A stretch of DNA of 64,000 nt, taken from contig NZ_AFWV01000010.1 in the NCBI RefSeq assembly GCF_000223985.1, positions 1-64,000 on the forward strand, written 5' to 3'. Origin of the DNA: Thiocapsa marina 5811. Its GTDB lineage: Bacteria > Pseudomonadota > Gammaproteobacteria > Chromatiales > Chromatiaceae. A model generated the notes under the pieces. The model was not told the DNA's origin and made no database searches. It saw only the letters and a list, made by a program, of their open reading frames with translations. Positions 34,342-42,464 of this stretch are shown piece after piece. The position numbers and the translations under genes were made by a program. Each line of letters begins with the position of its first letter. Position 1 is the stretch's first letter.

Positions 34342-34929
34342 TCAATCCGCTGCCTTGAACATCGACCAAACCTCGCGGAACTGGGTATCGGTGGAGTCAC
34401 CGACCCACTCGAAGCCGACCGACTCGGTGCAGACGACTTGAGTCCCGGCGTGCCGCATGCGATCCAGCACGTTCTGTTTGAACGCGGCCCTGCGCGAGAT
34501 GATGGCATCGGCCGGAACAAACACCTGATACCCCCAACGCTGGAGCCCGGAGACGGTCTGGACGATGCAGATGTGCGCCTCCATCCCGACGACGATCAAC
34601 TGACGCCGGTCAGGATGGGCCGAGATGTTGCGCTCGAAACCGGGCGCGGTGCAGCAGGAAAAGGCGGTCTTCTCGGTCGGCTCCGCGCCTTCGGGCATAT
34701 TCTCGCGAATGCTCGCCAGGACCGGACCGAGCCCTTTGGAATTGTGCTGTGTCGCGATGACCGGGATCCCGAGGATCTTCGCGGCCGACACCAGCCGATT
34801 GATGTTCCCGACGACCAAATCCAGCTCGTCGGCAGGCATGGCATGCGCCAGACGTTCCTGGGCATCGATGATCAGGAGCTGGGAAAAGGCCCTCTGACAA
34901 AGCGGCATTTGCGCTTGATGGGTACTCAT
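34342..34929 (-). CDS. isochorismatase-family hydrolase (YcaC-like)
   Basis: 195 residues from ATG 34929, with GAGG 9 nt upstream. The cysteine-hydrolase triad is visible: Asp in LLIIDAQERL, Lys in EPTEKTAFSCC and Cys in VVGMEAHICIVQT. This fits the YcaC group, whose natural substrate is not firmly known. It is a single gene, converging toward waaA with a repeat element between. It appears intact. Confidence 0.85.
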   Translation of the reverse strand: MSTHQAQMPLCQRAFSQLLIIDAQERLAHAMPADELDLVVGNINRLVSAAKILGIPVIATQHNSKGLGPVLASIRENMPEGAEPTEKTAFSCCTAPGFERNISAHPDRRQLIVVGMEAHICIVQTVSGLQRWGYQVFVPADAIISRRAAFKQNVLDRMRHAGTQVVCTESVGFEWVGDSTDTQFREVWSMFKAAD

Positions 34930-35073
34930 GGCGTGTCCTCGCAACATTGTTATTTGGATCGCCGCTGGCCGAAATCAGCCGTGGCTCAGGGCAGTGTGCG
35001 TCAGTTTCCCGACGGGAATCAAGGAAAAAGCGGCATCGCATGCAGCCGCAATCGGGTCGAGACCCGCGCGAGA

Positions 35074-35409
35074 TCAGTAGACCGGCATCGCGGGATCCAG
35101 ATCACGCGCCCAGGCTGCAACACCGCCGTCGAGATTGACCGTGCGCGTAAAACCCTGCTGCTCCAGGAAGCGCGCGACCTGAAAACTGCGAATGCCGTGA
35201 TGACAGATCACGACGATCTCGCGACTCGGATCCAGCCGTGCCAATGCCCCCGGGATCTGCCCCATCGGGATGGAGACGGATCCCTCGATCCGACAGATCT
35301 CAAACTCCCACGGCTCTCGGACATCGAGCAAGACCGGCGGCTCGCCGTCCGCCGCCAACAACTGCGCAACCTCTCCAGGACCCATTCGACGCATCACCAG
35401 CCCTCGCAT
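35074..35409 (-). CDS. single-domain rhodanese-like sulfurtransferase
   Basis: 111 residues. Rhodanese blocks: VLLDVREPWEFEICRIEGSV, IPMGQIP, IVVICHHGIRS with the active-site Cys, and VNLDGGVAAWA. The GlpE-like loop CHHGIRS suggests a small thiosulfate or protein-persulfide transferase. Such genes are plentiful in sulfur oxidisers. A start at the second Met (MRRMGPGE) is also possible. Complete, cytoplasmic. Confidence 0.9.
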   Translation of the reverse strand: MRGLVMRRMGPGEVAQLLAADGEPPVLLDVREPWEFEICRIEGSVSIPMGQIPGALARLDPSREIVVICHHGIRSFQVARFLEQQGFTRTVNLDGGVAAWARDLDPAMPVY

Positions 35410-35521
35410 TCAGCCACGCCCGACGTGCATGCGTTTCCGAGGTCGACCGACCAAACCTCGACGAAAGCAGCAAGCCCCCGGCAAACGCACCACAATGGTT
35501 GATCCTTATCGTTCCGGTCTC

Positions 35522-35608
35522 CTGAACCGCGTCCACTGCAGCGCCTGTTGATTCAAAAGACATCGAGCCCTTACGCAAGCCCCGCATCACACACCGGACG
35601 CGGTTCAG
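35522..35608. repeat. stem-bounded intergenic element (copy c)
   Basis: CTGAACCGCGTCC (35522-35534) and GGACGCGGTTCAG (35596-35608) form a perfect 13-bp inverted pair; length 87 bp. An extra CGCGGTTCA (35609-35617) follows and ends on the pcm stop codon (minus strand), as if the end had been duplicated. Confidence 0.8.
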
Positions 35609-35614
35609 CGCGGT

Positions 35615-36280
35615 TCAGAACTCGAACTCGTTCGCCTCGGCGGCATTCTTCAAAGCAAGCGTCGAGGTCTCGAACAGCCCCTCTCGGCGAAAATCACGCT
35701 CGCCGACACGGGTCACGAGCGCGGCCTCCATCACCGGCTCCACCCCGAGGATGCAGAACAGACGTCCGCCCGGGGCCAATTGACCCTGAAGCAGCGGCAC
35801 AGCAGCCTCGGTGGGCATCGATCCGGTCACGGCGATGACATCGAAAGGTCCACCGTCGACAGGCTCGCTCAGCGCATCACCCGGGCGGATCTCGATCGAC
35901 CCGAGCCCCAGTTCGGCCAAGCGCACCCGCGCCTCGTCGGCCAGGTCGGTATCGATCTCCACCGCGATCACGCGCCCGCCCAGGCGGTCGAGACAGGCGC
36001 TGATGTAACCGGTCCCCGCGCCGATCTGCAGGACCCGCTCGCCGGGCTTCACGTCCAGTGCCTGGAGCATGCGCCCCACGACCTTCGGCGCCAGCATGCA
36101 GGAGTCCGCGCCGATCGGGATCTCGATATCGGCGTAGGCCAGGCCCTGGTAGGCGTCGGGCACGAACGCCTCGCGCCGAATCTCAGCCATCGCCTCGAGA
36201 ACCCGGTCGTCCAAGACGTCCCACGGGCGAATCTGCTGTTGGATCATGTTGAAACGCGCACGTTCGGCGGTGATTTCCAT
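35615..36280 (-). CDS. pcm: protein-L-isoaspartate O-methyltransferase
   Basis: 221 residues. Signature blocks: FNMIQQQIRPWDVLD, FVPDAYQGLAYADIEIPIG, the SAM motif VLQIGAGTGYISACLDRLGG and DVIAVTGSMPTEA. Pcm repairs isoaspartyl residues using SAM. The N-terminus (RPWDVLD) is the short proteobacterial variant. It sits between a repeat element and the antiporter gene, as a single gene. Confidence 0.9.
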   Translation of the reverse strand: MEITAERARFNMIQQQIRPWDVLDDRVLEAMAEIRREAFVPDAYQGLAYADIEIPIGADSCMLAPKVVGRMLQALDVKPGERVLQIGAGTGYISACLDRLGGRVIAVEIDTDLADEARVRLAELGLGSIEIRPGDALSEPVDGGPFDVIAVTGSMPTEAAVPLLQGQLAPGGRLFCILGVEPVMEAALVTRVGERDFRREGLFETSTLALKNAAEANEFEF

Positions 36281-36388
36281 CGGATGTCGAGTCCTCGTCT
36301 TCTTGTTCTGGGCGGCCGGAAAGCCTACTGAGTTTGGGCGGATCGGGCAACTTGGGATGGTGGTAAGCGGTGAGTGACACCCGCGGGT

Positions 36389-38089
36389 TTACTCGACCAC
36401 CTGCGCATAGCCCTCGCTGCGCACGCCCTGGAGCAGGGAGTCGACCTCGCCGGTGGAGATGCCGAGCATCTGCAGCGCTTCCGCCCCCAGGCGCAGGCTG
36501 CTCTCGATCGCCTCGGGGTAGGCCAGCGTCGCCCCGGCGCGAATAAGACTGCCGCAGGCCTCCAGGTCCCGTGCGCGGGCGATCACCGGCACCTTCGGGT
36601 AGGCGGTGCGGATATGCGAAACCGCCCGCAAGGCGGTCGGCCCGTGATCGATGGTCAGGATCACCAGGGCCGCCTTGTCCACTTGCGCGGCCTCCAGGAG
36701 CTCCACGTCGCCGATATCGCCGAAATAGACCGCGCGACCGTCCTGCTCGCCGCGCTCGACGTGGGCCGGGTTGGTGTCGAAGGCAATGAAGGGGATGTCG
36801 TTGGCCTCCAGGAGGGTCGCGACCGTATGACCGACCCGCCCGTAACCCGCAATGACAACCCGTTTCGTCGGACCATCCCCGGTGTCCGGATACTCGAAGG
36901 TCGGCGGGGCCGACGTTCGGTGCTCGAGTCGCCGCGCCGCAACATCGCCGATCCGCACCAGCAAGGGCGTCAGCAACATACTGACCGAGATCACGCTCAC
37001 CGCGATGACGAAGGTCGCGTCGTCGATGACACCGAGCACCTTGGCCGAGCCGAAGAGGACAAAGCCGAACTCCCCGCTCTGGGCCAGCATGAAGGCAACC
37101 CGTGTCGCCGTGCCGCGCGGCAGGCCGAACGCCACGCCGATCAACAAGAGCACGACCAGCTTGATGGCGAGGATCACGCCGACATGCTGAGCGAGCAACA
37201 GCGGCTGAGCCGCGATCGCCTCGAGGTCGATCGACATCCCGACGGCAACAAAAAAGAGGCTCATCAGCAACCCCTTGAAGGGCTCGATCTGGGCCTGGAT
37301 CTGGAAGCTGAAGCGCGAGGTCGAGAGCAGCATGCCCATCATGAAGCCGCCGAGCGCCATCGACAGGCCGGCCTCGTGCATTGCACCTGCCGCCAGAAAG
37401 ACCGCCAGCAGGGCGACGAGGGTAAATGCCTCGCGGTTGTGCTGGCGCAGCAAATATCTCAGCGCGATCGGGACCAGGTAACGCCCGAAGCCGACGACCA
37501 ATCCCACCATACCGGCGACGACGAGGATCTGCTGCCAGAAGGGGACATCCGAGGACAAGGTGCCGACATCGGAGAGGATCGGCACGATCGCAAGCAGCGG
37601 TACCACCGCCAAGTCCTGCATCAAGAGAACGGCAAAGGCGGCTGTCCCGTGGCGGGTCGCGATGTCGGCGCGCTCATGAAGGGTTTGCATCACCAAGGCC
37701 GTCGAGGAGAGCGCCAGGGTCAGCCCCATCAAGAGCGACGCCCGCCACGAATACTCGTAGAGCGAGATGTAGCCCGCCACCAGAAGGCCGGAGATCAGGA
37801 TCTGGGCCGAGCCCATCCCGAAGACCTCGCGACGGAGCGACCAGAGCCGCCGGGGCTTCATCTCCAGGCCGATCAAAAAGAGCAGCATGACCACGCCCAG
37901 CTCGGTGAAGTTGCGCACATCCTCGACTTGCGCCGTCACCGACGGGCCGGGCGAATGCGGCCCGACCACGATCCCCGCCACCAGCAGCCCCAGGATCGAA
38001 CCCAGCCCCAGATGCTTGAACAAGGCGACCGCGAGCGCCGCCACGGTGAGCAGCGCGATCGCCGAAAGGACAAAGCTGTTGAGCTCCAT
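36389..38089 (-). CDS. CPA2 cation:proton antiporter with RCK domain (KefB/C-like)
   Basis: 566 residues. Twelve or so membrane helices cover residues 1-385, with the CPA2 motifs LGLLVAGIVVGPHSPGP, LLFLIGLEMKPRRLW, TLALSSTALVMQTLHE and LAQSGEFGFVLFG. A cytosolic RCK_N/NAD-binding domain starts near 415 (RVVIAGYGRVGHTVATLLEA). It exchanges K+ or Na+ for H+, gated by nucleotide or glutathione adducts in Kef relatives. Encoded alone. The upstream region holds a dimer of the repeat element. Confidence 0.88.
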   Translation of the reverse strand: MELNSFVLSAIALLTVAALAVALFKHLGLGSILGLLVAGIVVGPHSPGPSVTAQVEDVRNFTELGVVMLLFLIGLEMKPRRLWSLRREVFGMGSAQILISGLLVAGYISLYEYSWRASLLMGLTLALSSTALVMQTLHERADIATRHGTAAFAVLLMQDLAVVPLLAIVPILSDVGTLSSDVPFWQQILVVAGMVGLVVGFGRYLVPIALRYLLRQHNREAFTLVALLAVFLAAGAMHEAGLSMALGGFMMGMLLSTSRFSFQIQAQIEPFKGLLMSLFFVAVGMSIDLEAIAAQPLLLAQHVGVILAIKLVVLLLIGVAFGLPRGTATRVAFMLAQSGEFGFVLFGSAKVLGVIDDATFVIAVSVISVSMLLTPLLVRIGDVAARRLEHRTSAPPTFEYPDTGDGPTKRVVIAGYGRVGHTVATLLEANDIPFIAFDTNPAHVERGEQDGRAVYFGDIGDVELLEAAQVDKAALVILTIDHGPTALRAVSHIRTAYPKVPVIARARDLEACGSLIRAGATLAYPEAIESSLRLGAEALQMLGISTGEVDSLLQGVRSEGYAQVVE

Positions 38090-38165
38090 GCCGCGACTCT
38101 ACCAAATTCCAAAGGGGTTGCATGCGAAGCCGGACATTCGCCCGACGCGGTATATCCTATTGCCT

Positions 38166-38252
38166 TAAAACCGCGCCTCGTGTGGTATGCGATGTTTTCG
38201 GACGGGATCGGCCCCGGTATTTTTGACGACCGCTGGAGCCAATGCGGTTTAA
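38166..38252. repeat. stem-bounded intergenic element (copy d1, type A)
   Basis: The ends TTAAAACCGCG and TGCGGTTTAA are inverted with one extra A and one mismatch. The interior GGGATCGGCCCCGG and GACGACCGC matches copy e1 at 41367. It forms a dimer with the next copy across a 21-bp A/T-rich linker (38253-38273). Confidence 0.75.
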
Positions 38253-38273
38253 GATATTAAAGAATTTATTATT

Positions 38274-38359
38274 CTAAACCGCGTTTCCGCTAAGGGCCGC
38301 GGATGCACCAAACGTCAAGCTCACTCGAAAGTGCGCATCTCGCTCTGGACGCGGTTTAG
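38274..38359. repeat. stem-bounded intergenic element (copy d2, type B)
   Basis: CTAAACCGCGT (38274-38284) and ACGCGGTTTAG (38349-38359), a perfect 11-bp inverted pair; length 86 bp. The interior CACTCGAAAGTGCGCATCTC is identical in copy e2. Confidence 0.8.
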
Positions 38360-38389
38360 GTCGGGACATCTCTCGAGAGACAGGACGCC

Positions 38390-39817
38390 ATGCCATCCAC
38401 TCAATCCGGGCGACCGAGGGTCGCCGTCGCCGGCGCAAGCGGCTTTATCGGCACCGCGGTCTGTCGCGCACTGACGGACGCCTTTTCGGTTCGCGCACTC
38501 ACCCGATCGCCCGCCCGGGCACAGACGCCCGACCCGGATCGGCGCATCTCCTGGCGCCATTGCGATCTCTTCTGTGCGCCCGATCTCGCCGCAGGACTCG
38601 CGGACTGCGATTACGCCATCTATCTGGTGCATTCGCTGGCGCCATCGTCGCGCCTGACGCAGGCCAATCCGCGCGATATGGACCTCATACTGGCCGACAA
38701 CTTCGCGCAGGCCGCGGCTGCCAACGGGGTCAAGCAGATCATCGTCGTCGGCGGCCTGATCCCGGACAGCTTCCGGATCTCGCCGCTCTTGTGGAGCCGG
38801 CGCGAGGTCGAGCTGGTGCTGGCCTCGCGCGGGACACCGGTCACGGCGCTGCGTGCCGGACTGGTCGTCGGCCCCGGCGGCTCGGCCCCGCGGCTGCTGG
38901 TCGATCTGGTCCGGCGCCTGCCGCTGCTCTTGCTGCCGCCGAGCGCCCGCTCGATGACGCGGCCCATCGCGCTTGACGATCTTGTACGGGCGGTACGCCA
39001 CTGCTTGGGACAACCCGAGACCTGTCGGGGCGCATACGACATCGGCGGTCCTGAGTGCTTGAGCTACGAAGAGATGCTGCGTCAAACCGCCGAGGTGCTC
39101 GGGCTTCGCAGACGCATCCTGACCCTGCCTTGGATGCCGCTCTGGCTGGCCTCGGCGACCGCGCGGTTTTTCAGCGGTGCGCCTTCGGCCGTGGTCGGTC
39201 CGGCGCTGGAGAGTCTGCCCCAAGACACGGTGATTCGCGACAATCCGGTGCAGCGCGCAATCGACCCGTCAGCGATCCCTTTCAGCGAGGCGCTGCGCGC
39301 CGCGCTCGACCGGACCGGCCGACACCTGCTGCCGAGCCCGCGTCAGCCCATCGAGGGTCAGAGCCGCGAGCTGATGCGGCGTGCGCGGCTGGTGCGTTCC
39401 ATCCAGCGGGTGATTCTGCCCCCCGGTCAGGATGCAGCCTGGGTCGCCGGCAACTATTTTCGCTGGCTCGGCGCCTGCTGTTGGCCCATGGTCTGCACGC
39501 ACATCGACGAAACGGGTCGATGCAGCGTCTACACGCGTTTCCCGCGCCTGCACCTGTTGACGCTCCAATGGCAAGCCGAGGAGAGCGGCCCGCAACGCCA
39601 GGTCTACGCCATCGTCGGCGGTCTTCTGAGTCGAGCGGACGGGCCCGGGCGCGCCCGCTTCGAGTTTCAGACCCTTCTGGATGATCGCTACACCATGGCG
39701 GCGATCCACGACTTCGCACCCGCCCTGCCCTGGTACGTCTATCTCTGGACTCAGGCGGTCGCACATCTCCTGGTCATGCGGCGTTATCAGCGGCGGCTCG
39801 CACGGTTGGCGCGGTGA
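38390..39817 (+). CDS. NAD(P)-binding SDR-type protein with DUF2867 C-terminus
   Basis: 475 residues. The N-terminal atypical SDR/NmrA-like Rossmann fold has VAVAGASGFIGTAVCRAL and a VVGG strand, with AIYLVHSL in place of the usual catalytic segment. Residues about 320-475 (YFRWLGACCWPMVCTHIDETGRCSVY...) match DUF2867. Such fusions occur in proteobacteria and their substrate is unknown. It starts 30 bp after the repeat dimer. It could act on a lipid or quinone-like molecule; no evidence here. Confidence 0.75.
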   Translation: MPSTQSGRPRVAVAGASGFIGTAVCRALTDAFSVRALTRSPARAQTPDPDRRISWRHCDLFCAPDLAAGLADCDYAIYLVHSLAPSSRLTQANPRDMDLILADNFAQAAAANGVKQIIVVGGLIPDSFRISPLLWSRREVELVLASRGTPVTALRAGLVVGPGGSAPRLLVDLVRRLPLLLLPPSARSMTRPIALDDLVRAVRHCLGQPETCRGAYDIGGPECLSYEEMLRQTAEVLGLRRRILTLPWMPLWLASATARFFSGAPSAVVGPALESLPQDTVIRDNPVQRAIDPSAIPFSEALRAALDRTGRHLLPSPRQPIEGQSRELMRRARLVRSIQRVILPPGQDAAWVAGNYFRWLGACCWPMVCTHIDETGRCSVYTRFPRLHLLTLQWQAEESGPQRQVYAIVGGLLSRADGPGRARFEFQTLLDDRYTMAAIHDFAPALPWYVYLWTQAVAHLLVMRRYQRRLARLAR

Positions 39818-39832
39818 GGCTCCTGCCTCTTA

Positions 39833-39918
39833 GCCGCCTGCCGCCTGCCGCCTGCCTCCTGCCTTTAGGCTCGAAACCGAAGCCGGGGGCTGGTGGCTGG
39901 TGGCTGGTGGCTGGTGGC
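39833..39918. repeat. two runs of 7-bp tandem repeats
   Basis: GCCGCCT occurs about three and a half times (39833-39860) and GGCTGGT four times (39888-39915), 27 bp apart, in the gap between two convergent genes. No T run follows, so they are not a classic terminator. They are prone to slippage. Confidence 0.7.
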
Positions 39919-39931
39919 CGAAGGCCGAAGG

Positions 39932-41266
39932 CTACCCCGGCAGATACGGCGTCAGCATCCCCCCGAGATCCACCCGTGCGCGCAGACGCCGGCACAACAT
40001 GAATGCACCCATTAACTTGCGGTGCAGGAACATGGTCTCGGGCGCAGGTACGGTGCTGAAGGCGCCCGAGTAAAACATCTCGCGACCGCGCGCATAGACA
40101 CGCTCGAAGAGGTCCGAGACACCGAAGTCGTAGTGGCCGGGGCTGCGCAGTGGCTCGCTGGACATGCGCAAGAGGTCGATGAGCGCGTTCACCTGCTCGC
40201 TCGGGTCGTTCGCGCCGACATACCCGAGATCGATCGAGGCGGCGCGCATCGCGCCGCGATCGTCGGCGAGCGCGGCACGGGCGAGACGCCGGTAACGTTC
40301 GATCAGATCGGACGAGACGGGGAGCGCCGCGCCGAAATCGAGCAGGACGATCCGCCGAGCCGCCGCATCATAGAGATAATTGCCGAAGTTCGGGTCCGAC
40401 TGGACGAGACCGAACTCGAAGAGCTCGCGCATGGACAGACGCGTCAATGCCGTCGCGGCGTGGTCGCGCTCTTCGCAGCTGAAGTCGCTGTCGGCCAAGC
40501 GGTCGACCGGGACACCCTCGGCGAAATCCATCGCCAAGACGCGTGTCGTGGAGAGGTCGCGATGCACGCGCGGGACGAAAAAGTCCGGATCTGCGCCGAC
40601 TCCTGCCCCGTACGCCTCGAGCGAATCCGCCTCCGCGCCATAGTCGGCCTCCCGGTGGAGCTGCCGGCGTGCGCCTTCCAGATAAGGCGTCAGATCCACG
40701 CCCGCCGGAGCCATCCCGAGGGTGCGCGCCAAAAAGGCAAGGTTGTCGATGTCGCTGTCGATGCTCTCGCGAACACCCGGAAACTGGATCTTGAGCGCAA
40801 GCCGACGCCCGTCGCGCGTCTCGGCCCGGTGCACCTGCCCGATCGAGGCGGAGGCTACGGGCGTGAACTCGAACCGCTTGAACCTCGCGTTCCAGCCCGG
40901 CCCGTATTCGCGCTCCAAGACACCGACGAGCTGGCTCATCGGCATGGGCTCGGCGCGCTCGCGCAAGGCGCTCATGATCTCTGCTGCCTCGGGCGTGAAG
41001 ATGTCCGAGCCATCCATGGACATGAGCTGCCCCATCTTCATGACGGCGCCGCGCATGCGCGCGAGCCGGTCGGTGAACCGGCGGGTGTGCTCGGGCGAAA
41101 GCCGGATCCGCGAGGGCTCGGCGCTGCGACGCGTCCGGGCAAGCTCCATCAGACCCTTCACGCCGATCCCGGCGGCGAGATCCCCGGTGGCACGCCCCAG
41201 GTGCCAAAGGCGACTCAGACGCGTGCTCGGGACGGCCATGCCGGGTCGGGTCGGTGTGCTGGACAT
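39932..41266 (-). CDS. AarF/ABC1/UbiB-family kinase-like protein
   Basis: 444 residues. Family marks: the K-x-G-Q motif in GAVMKMGQLMSMDG, the Ala-rich loop ASASIGQVHRAETRDG, KIQFPGVRESIDSDIDNL, catalytic QSDPNFGNYLYD and LLDFGAA. UbiB relatives act in ubiquinone biosynthesis as atypical kinases or ATPases. Bacterial paralogues of this shorter type without C-terminal membrane helices have no fixed function. Intact. The upstream region holds repeat dimer e. Confidence 0.85.
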   Translation of the reverse strand: MSSTPTRPGMAVPSTRLSRLWHLGRATGDLAAGIGVKGLMELARTRRSAEPSRIRLSPEHTRRFTDRLARMRGAVMKMGQLMSMDGSDIFTPEAAEIMSALRERAEPMPMSQLVGVLEREYGPGWNARFKRFEFTPVASASIGQVHRAETRDGRRLALKIQFPGVRESIDSDIDNLAFLARTLGMAPAGVDLTPYLEGARRQLHREADYGAEADSLEAYGAGVGADPDFFVPRVHRDLSTTRVLAMDFAEGVPVDRLADSDFSCEERDHAATALTRLSMRELFEFGLVQSDPNFGNYLYDAAARRIVLLDFGAALPVSSDLIERYRRLARAALADDRGAMRAASIDLGYVGANDPSEQVNALIDLLRMSSEPLRSPGHYDFGVSDLFERVYARGREMFYSGAFSTVPAPETMFLHRKLMGAFMLCRRLRARVDLGGMLTPYLPG

Positions 41267-41366
41267 TGGGTTTCCTCGTAAGAGAATCGGTGACGTCCGG
41301 ATCCTGTCCAGACCAAAGATTGGACATGGTATCGGGTTATCCGCACTGCAACGATGCGGAATCGCA

Positions 41367-41453
41367 TTAAACCGCGCCCATCGCGGTCTGCACTGTTTTT
41401 GGATGGGACCGGCCCCGGAAGACTTGACGACCGCCGGAGTCAGCGCGGTTTAA
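41367..41453. repeat. stem-bounded intergenic element (copy e1, type A)
   Basis: TTAAACCGCGC (41367-41377) and GCGCGGTTTAA (41443-41453) form a perfect 11-bp inverted pair; length 87 bp. The interior matches d1 including GACCGGCCCCGG and TTGACGACCGC. Followed by the same linker start GATATTAAA. Confidence 0.8.
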
Positions 41454-41475
41454 GATATTAAAAAATCGACTATTT

Positions 41476-41560
41476 TAAACCACGCATCCTCTCTAAAGCC
41501 GTGAATACATCAAACCTCGAAGTCACTCGAAAGTGCGCATCTCGCTCTCGACGCGGTTTT
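41476..41560. repeat. stem-bounded intergenic element (copy e2, type B, degenerate)
   Basis: The left end TAAACCACG and right end CGCGGTTTT no longer pair perfectly. The interior AGTCACTCGAAAGTGCGCATCTCGC equals d2 almost entirely. It is the weakest pairing of the set and may be decaying. Confidence 0.65.
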
Positions 41561-41650
41561 GCGTAGCCGGAACCACTTGGCTGGGACCGTTGCGCATGCC
41601 GACCGCCGTTGCTAGCATTTTGCTTGCACTCCTGTTCAGCGAGAGCGCCG

Positions 41651-41914
41651 ATGCACACGCTGGTCCTGCGCAACGTCCCCGACGAGATCTACCGACAACT
41701 AAAGGATTCCGCGGCGATCCACCGCCGCTCCATGACGCAGGAAGCCATTCTCTCCCTTCAAGCCGAACTGGAAGGCCACAACGCCTTTCCGGGGCGAGCA
41801 TCGCCCGAAGAGACCCTGGAGTGGTTGAGACGCGAGGTCTGGCCGCTGCCCGTGCTCGACCGGCGCACGGACGAGGAGATCCTCGGCTACAATCCCGATG
41901 GTCATTTCGCCTGA
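41651..41914 (+). CDS. FitA/VapB-type ribbon-helix-helix antitoxin
   Basis: 87 residues from ATG 41651. The N-terminus MHTLVLRNVPDEIYRQLKDSAAIHRRSMTQEA is the typical FitA-like DNA-binding fold (strand then two helices). The C-terminal part is the toxin-neutralising tail. It would repress its own promoter and bind a PIN toxin. The toxin gene begins 4 bp after its stop but carries two stop codons, so the antitoxin is orphaned here. Confidence 0.8.
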   Translation: MHTLVLRNVPDEIYRQLKDSAAIHRRSMTQEAILSLQAELEGHNAFPGRASPEETLEWLRREVWPLPVLDRRTDEEILGYNPDGHFA

Positions 41915-41918
41915 TCCT

Positions 41919-42362
41919 GTGCCCGACCCGGCGCTTCACGTGGCGATCGACCTTGCAGTCGATACCAGCGCGCTCACTGCGATCCTGCTCGGCGAGCCGG
42001 AAACCGAAGAGTTCCTGTACCGGTAGAGCTCAGCAACCCGCCCCGGACTCTGTGCACCCAATCGCACCGAGCTTCTCTTGGTGATCTAAACGCGCCTCGG
42101 CGATCCCGGGGTCGAGCGCGCCAAGCAATTTCTGCGCATGCAGCGAATCCGTACGATCCCGCTGGATGAAGCGGTGGCCGATGCGGCAGCCGACGCGTAC
42201 CGCCGATTCGGTAAGGGTCGACACCCCGCAGGACTCAATTACGGCGACTGCTTTTCCTACGCCCTGGCGATCCGCGCGCCGGCCCCGCTTCTGTATCAAT
42301 GCGATGATTTCGCGCAGACAGACGTGCAGTCCGCAGGACACCGAGCCGCGAATCAAACTTGA
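41919..42362 (+). pseudogene. VapC/FitB PIN-domain toxin gene with two stop codons
   Basis: One continuous frame from GTG 41919 to 42362 contains every PIN landmark: AVDTSALTAILLGEPE (first Asp), RTELLLVI (Glu), RFGKGRHPAGLNYGDCFSYALA (Asp) and PLLYQCDDFAQTDV. It is interrupted by TAG at 42024-42026 and TAA at 42087-42089. No frameshift is needed; two point changes kill it. The toxin RNase is therefore absent. The downstream ATG at 42138 gives only the C-terminal third. Confidence 0.8.
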
Positions 42363-42464
42363 TCCAGCTGCAAGCCGCGCAGATAATACCCTGTTACTTT
42401 GCGAATCCCCCAGGATGGTCCGCCGGACTTCCCGCCGGACGCGCCATTCTTTCGAGGCCCCACG

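Noticed and set aside
36374-38260. A 628-codon plus-strand frame opposite the antiporter
   Set aside because: Highly polar, His/Gln/Arg-rich antisense of membrane helices; the minus frame is a complete CPA2 antiporter.
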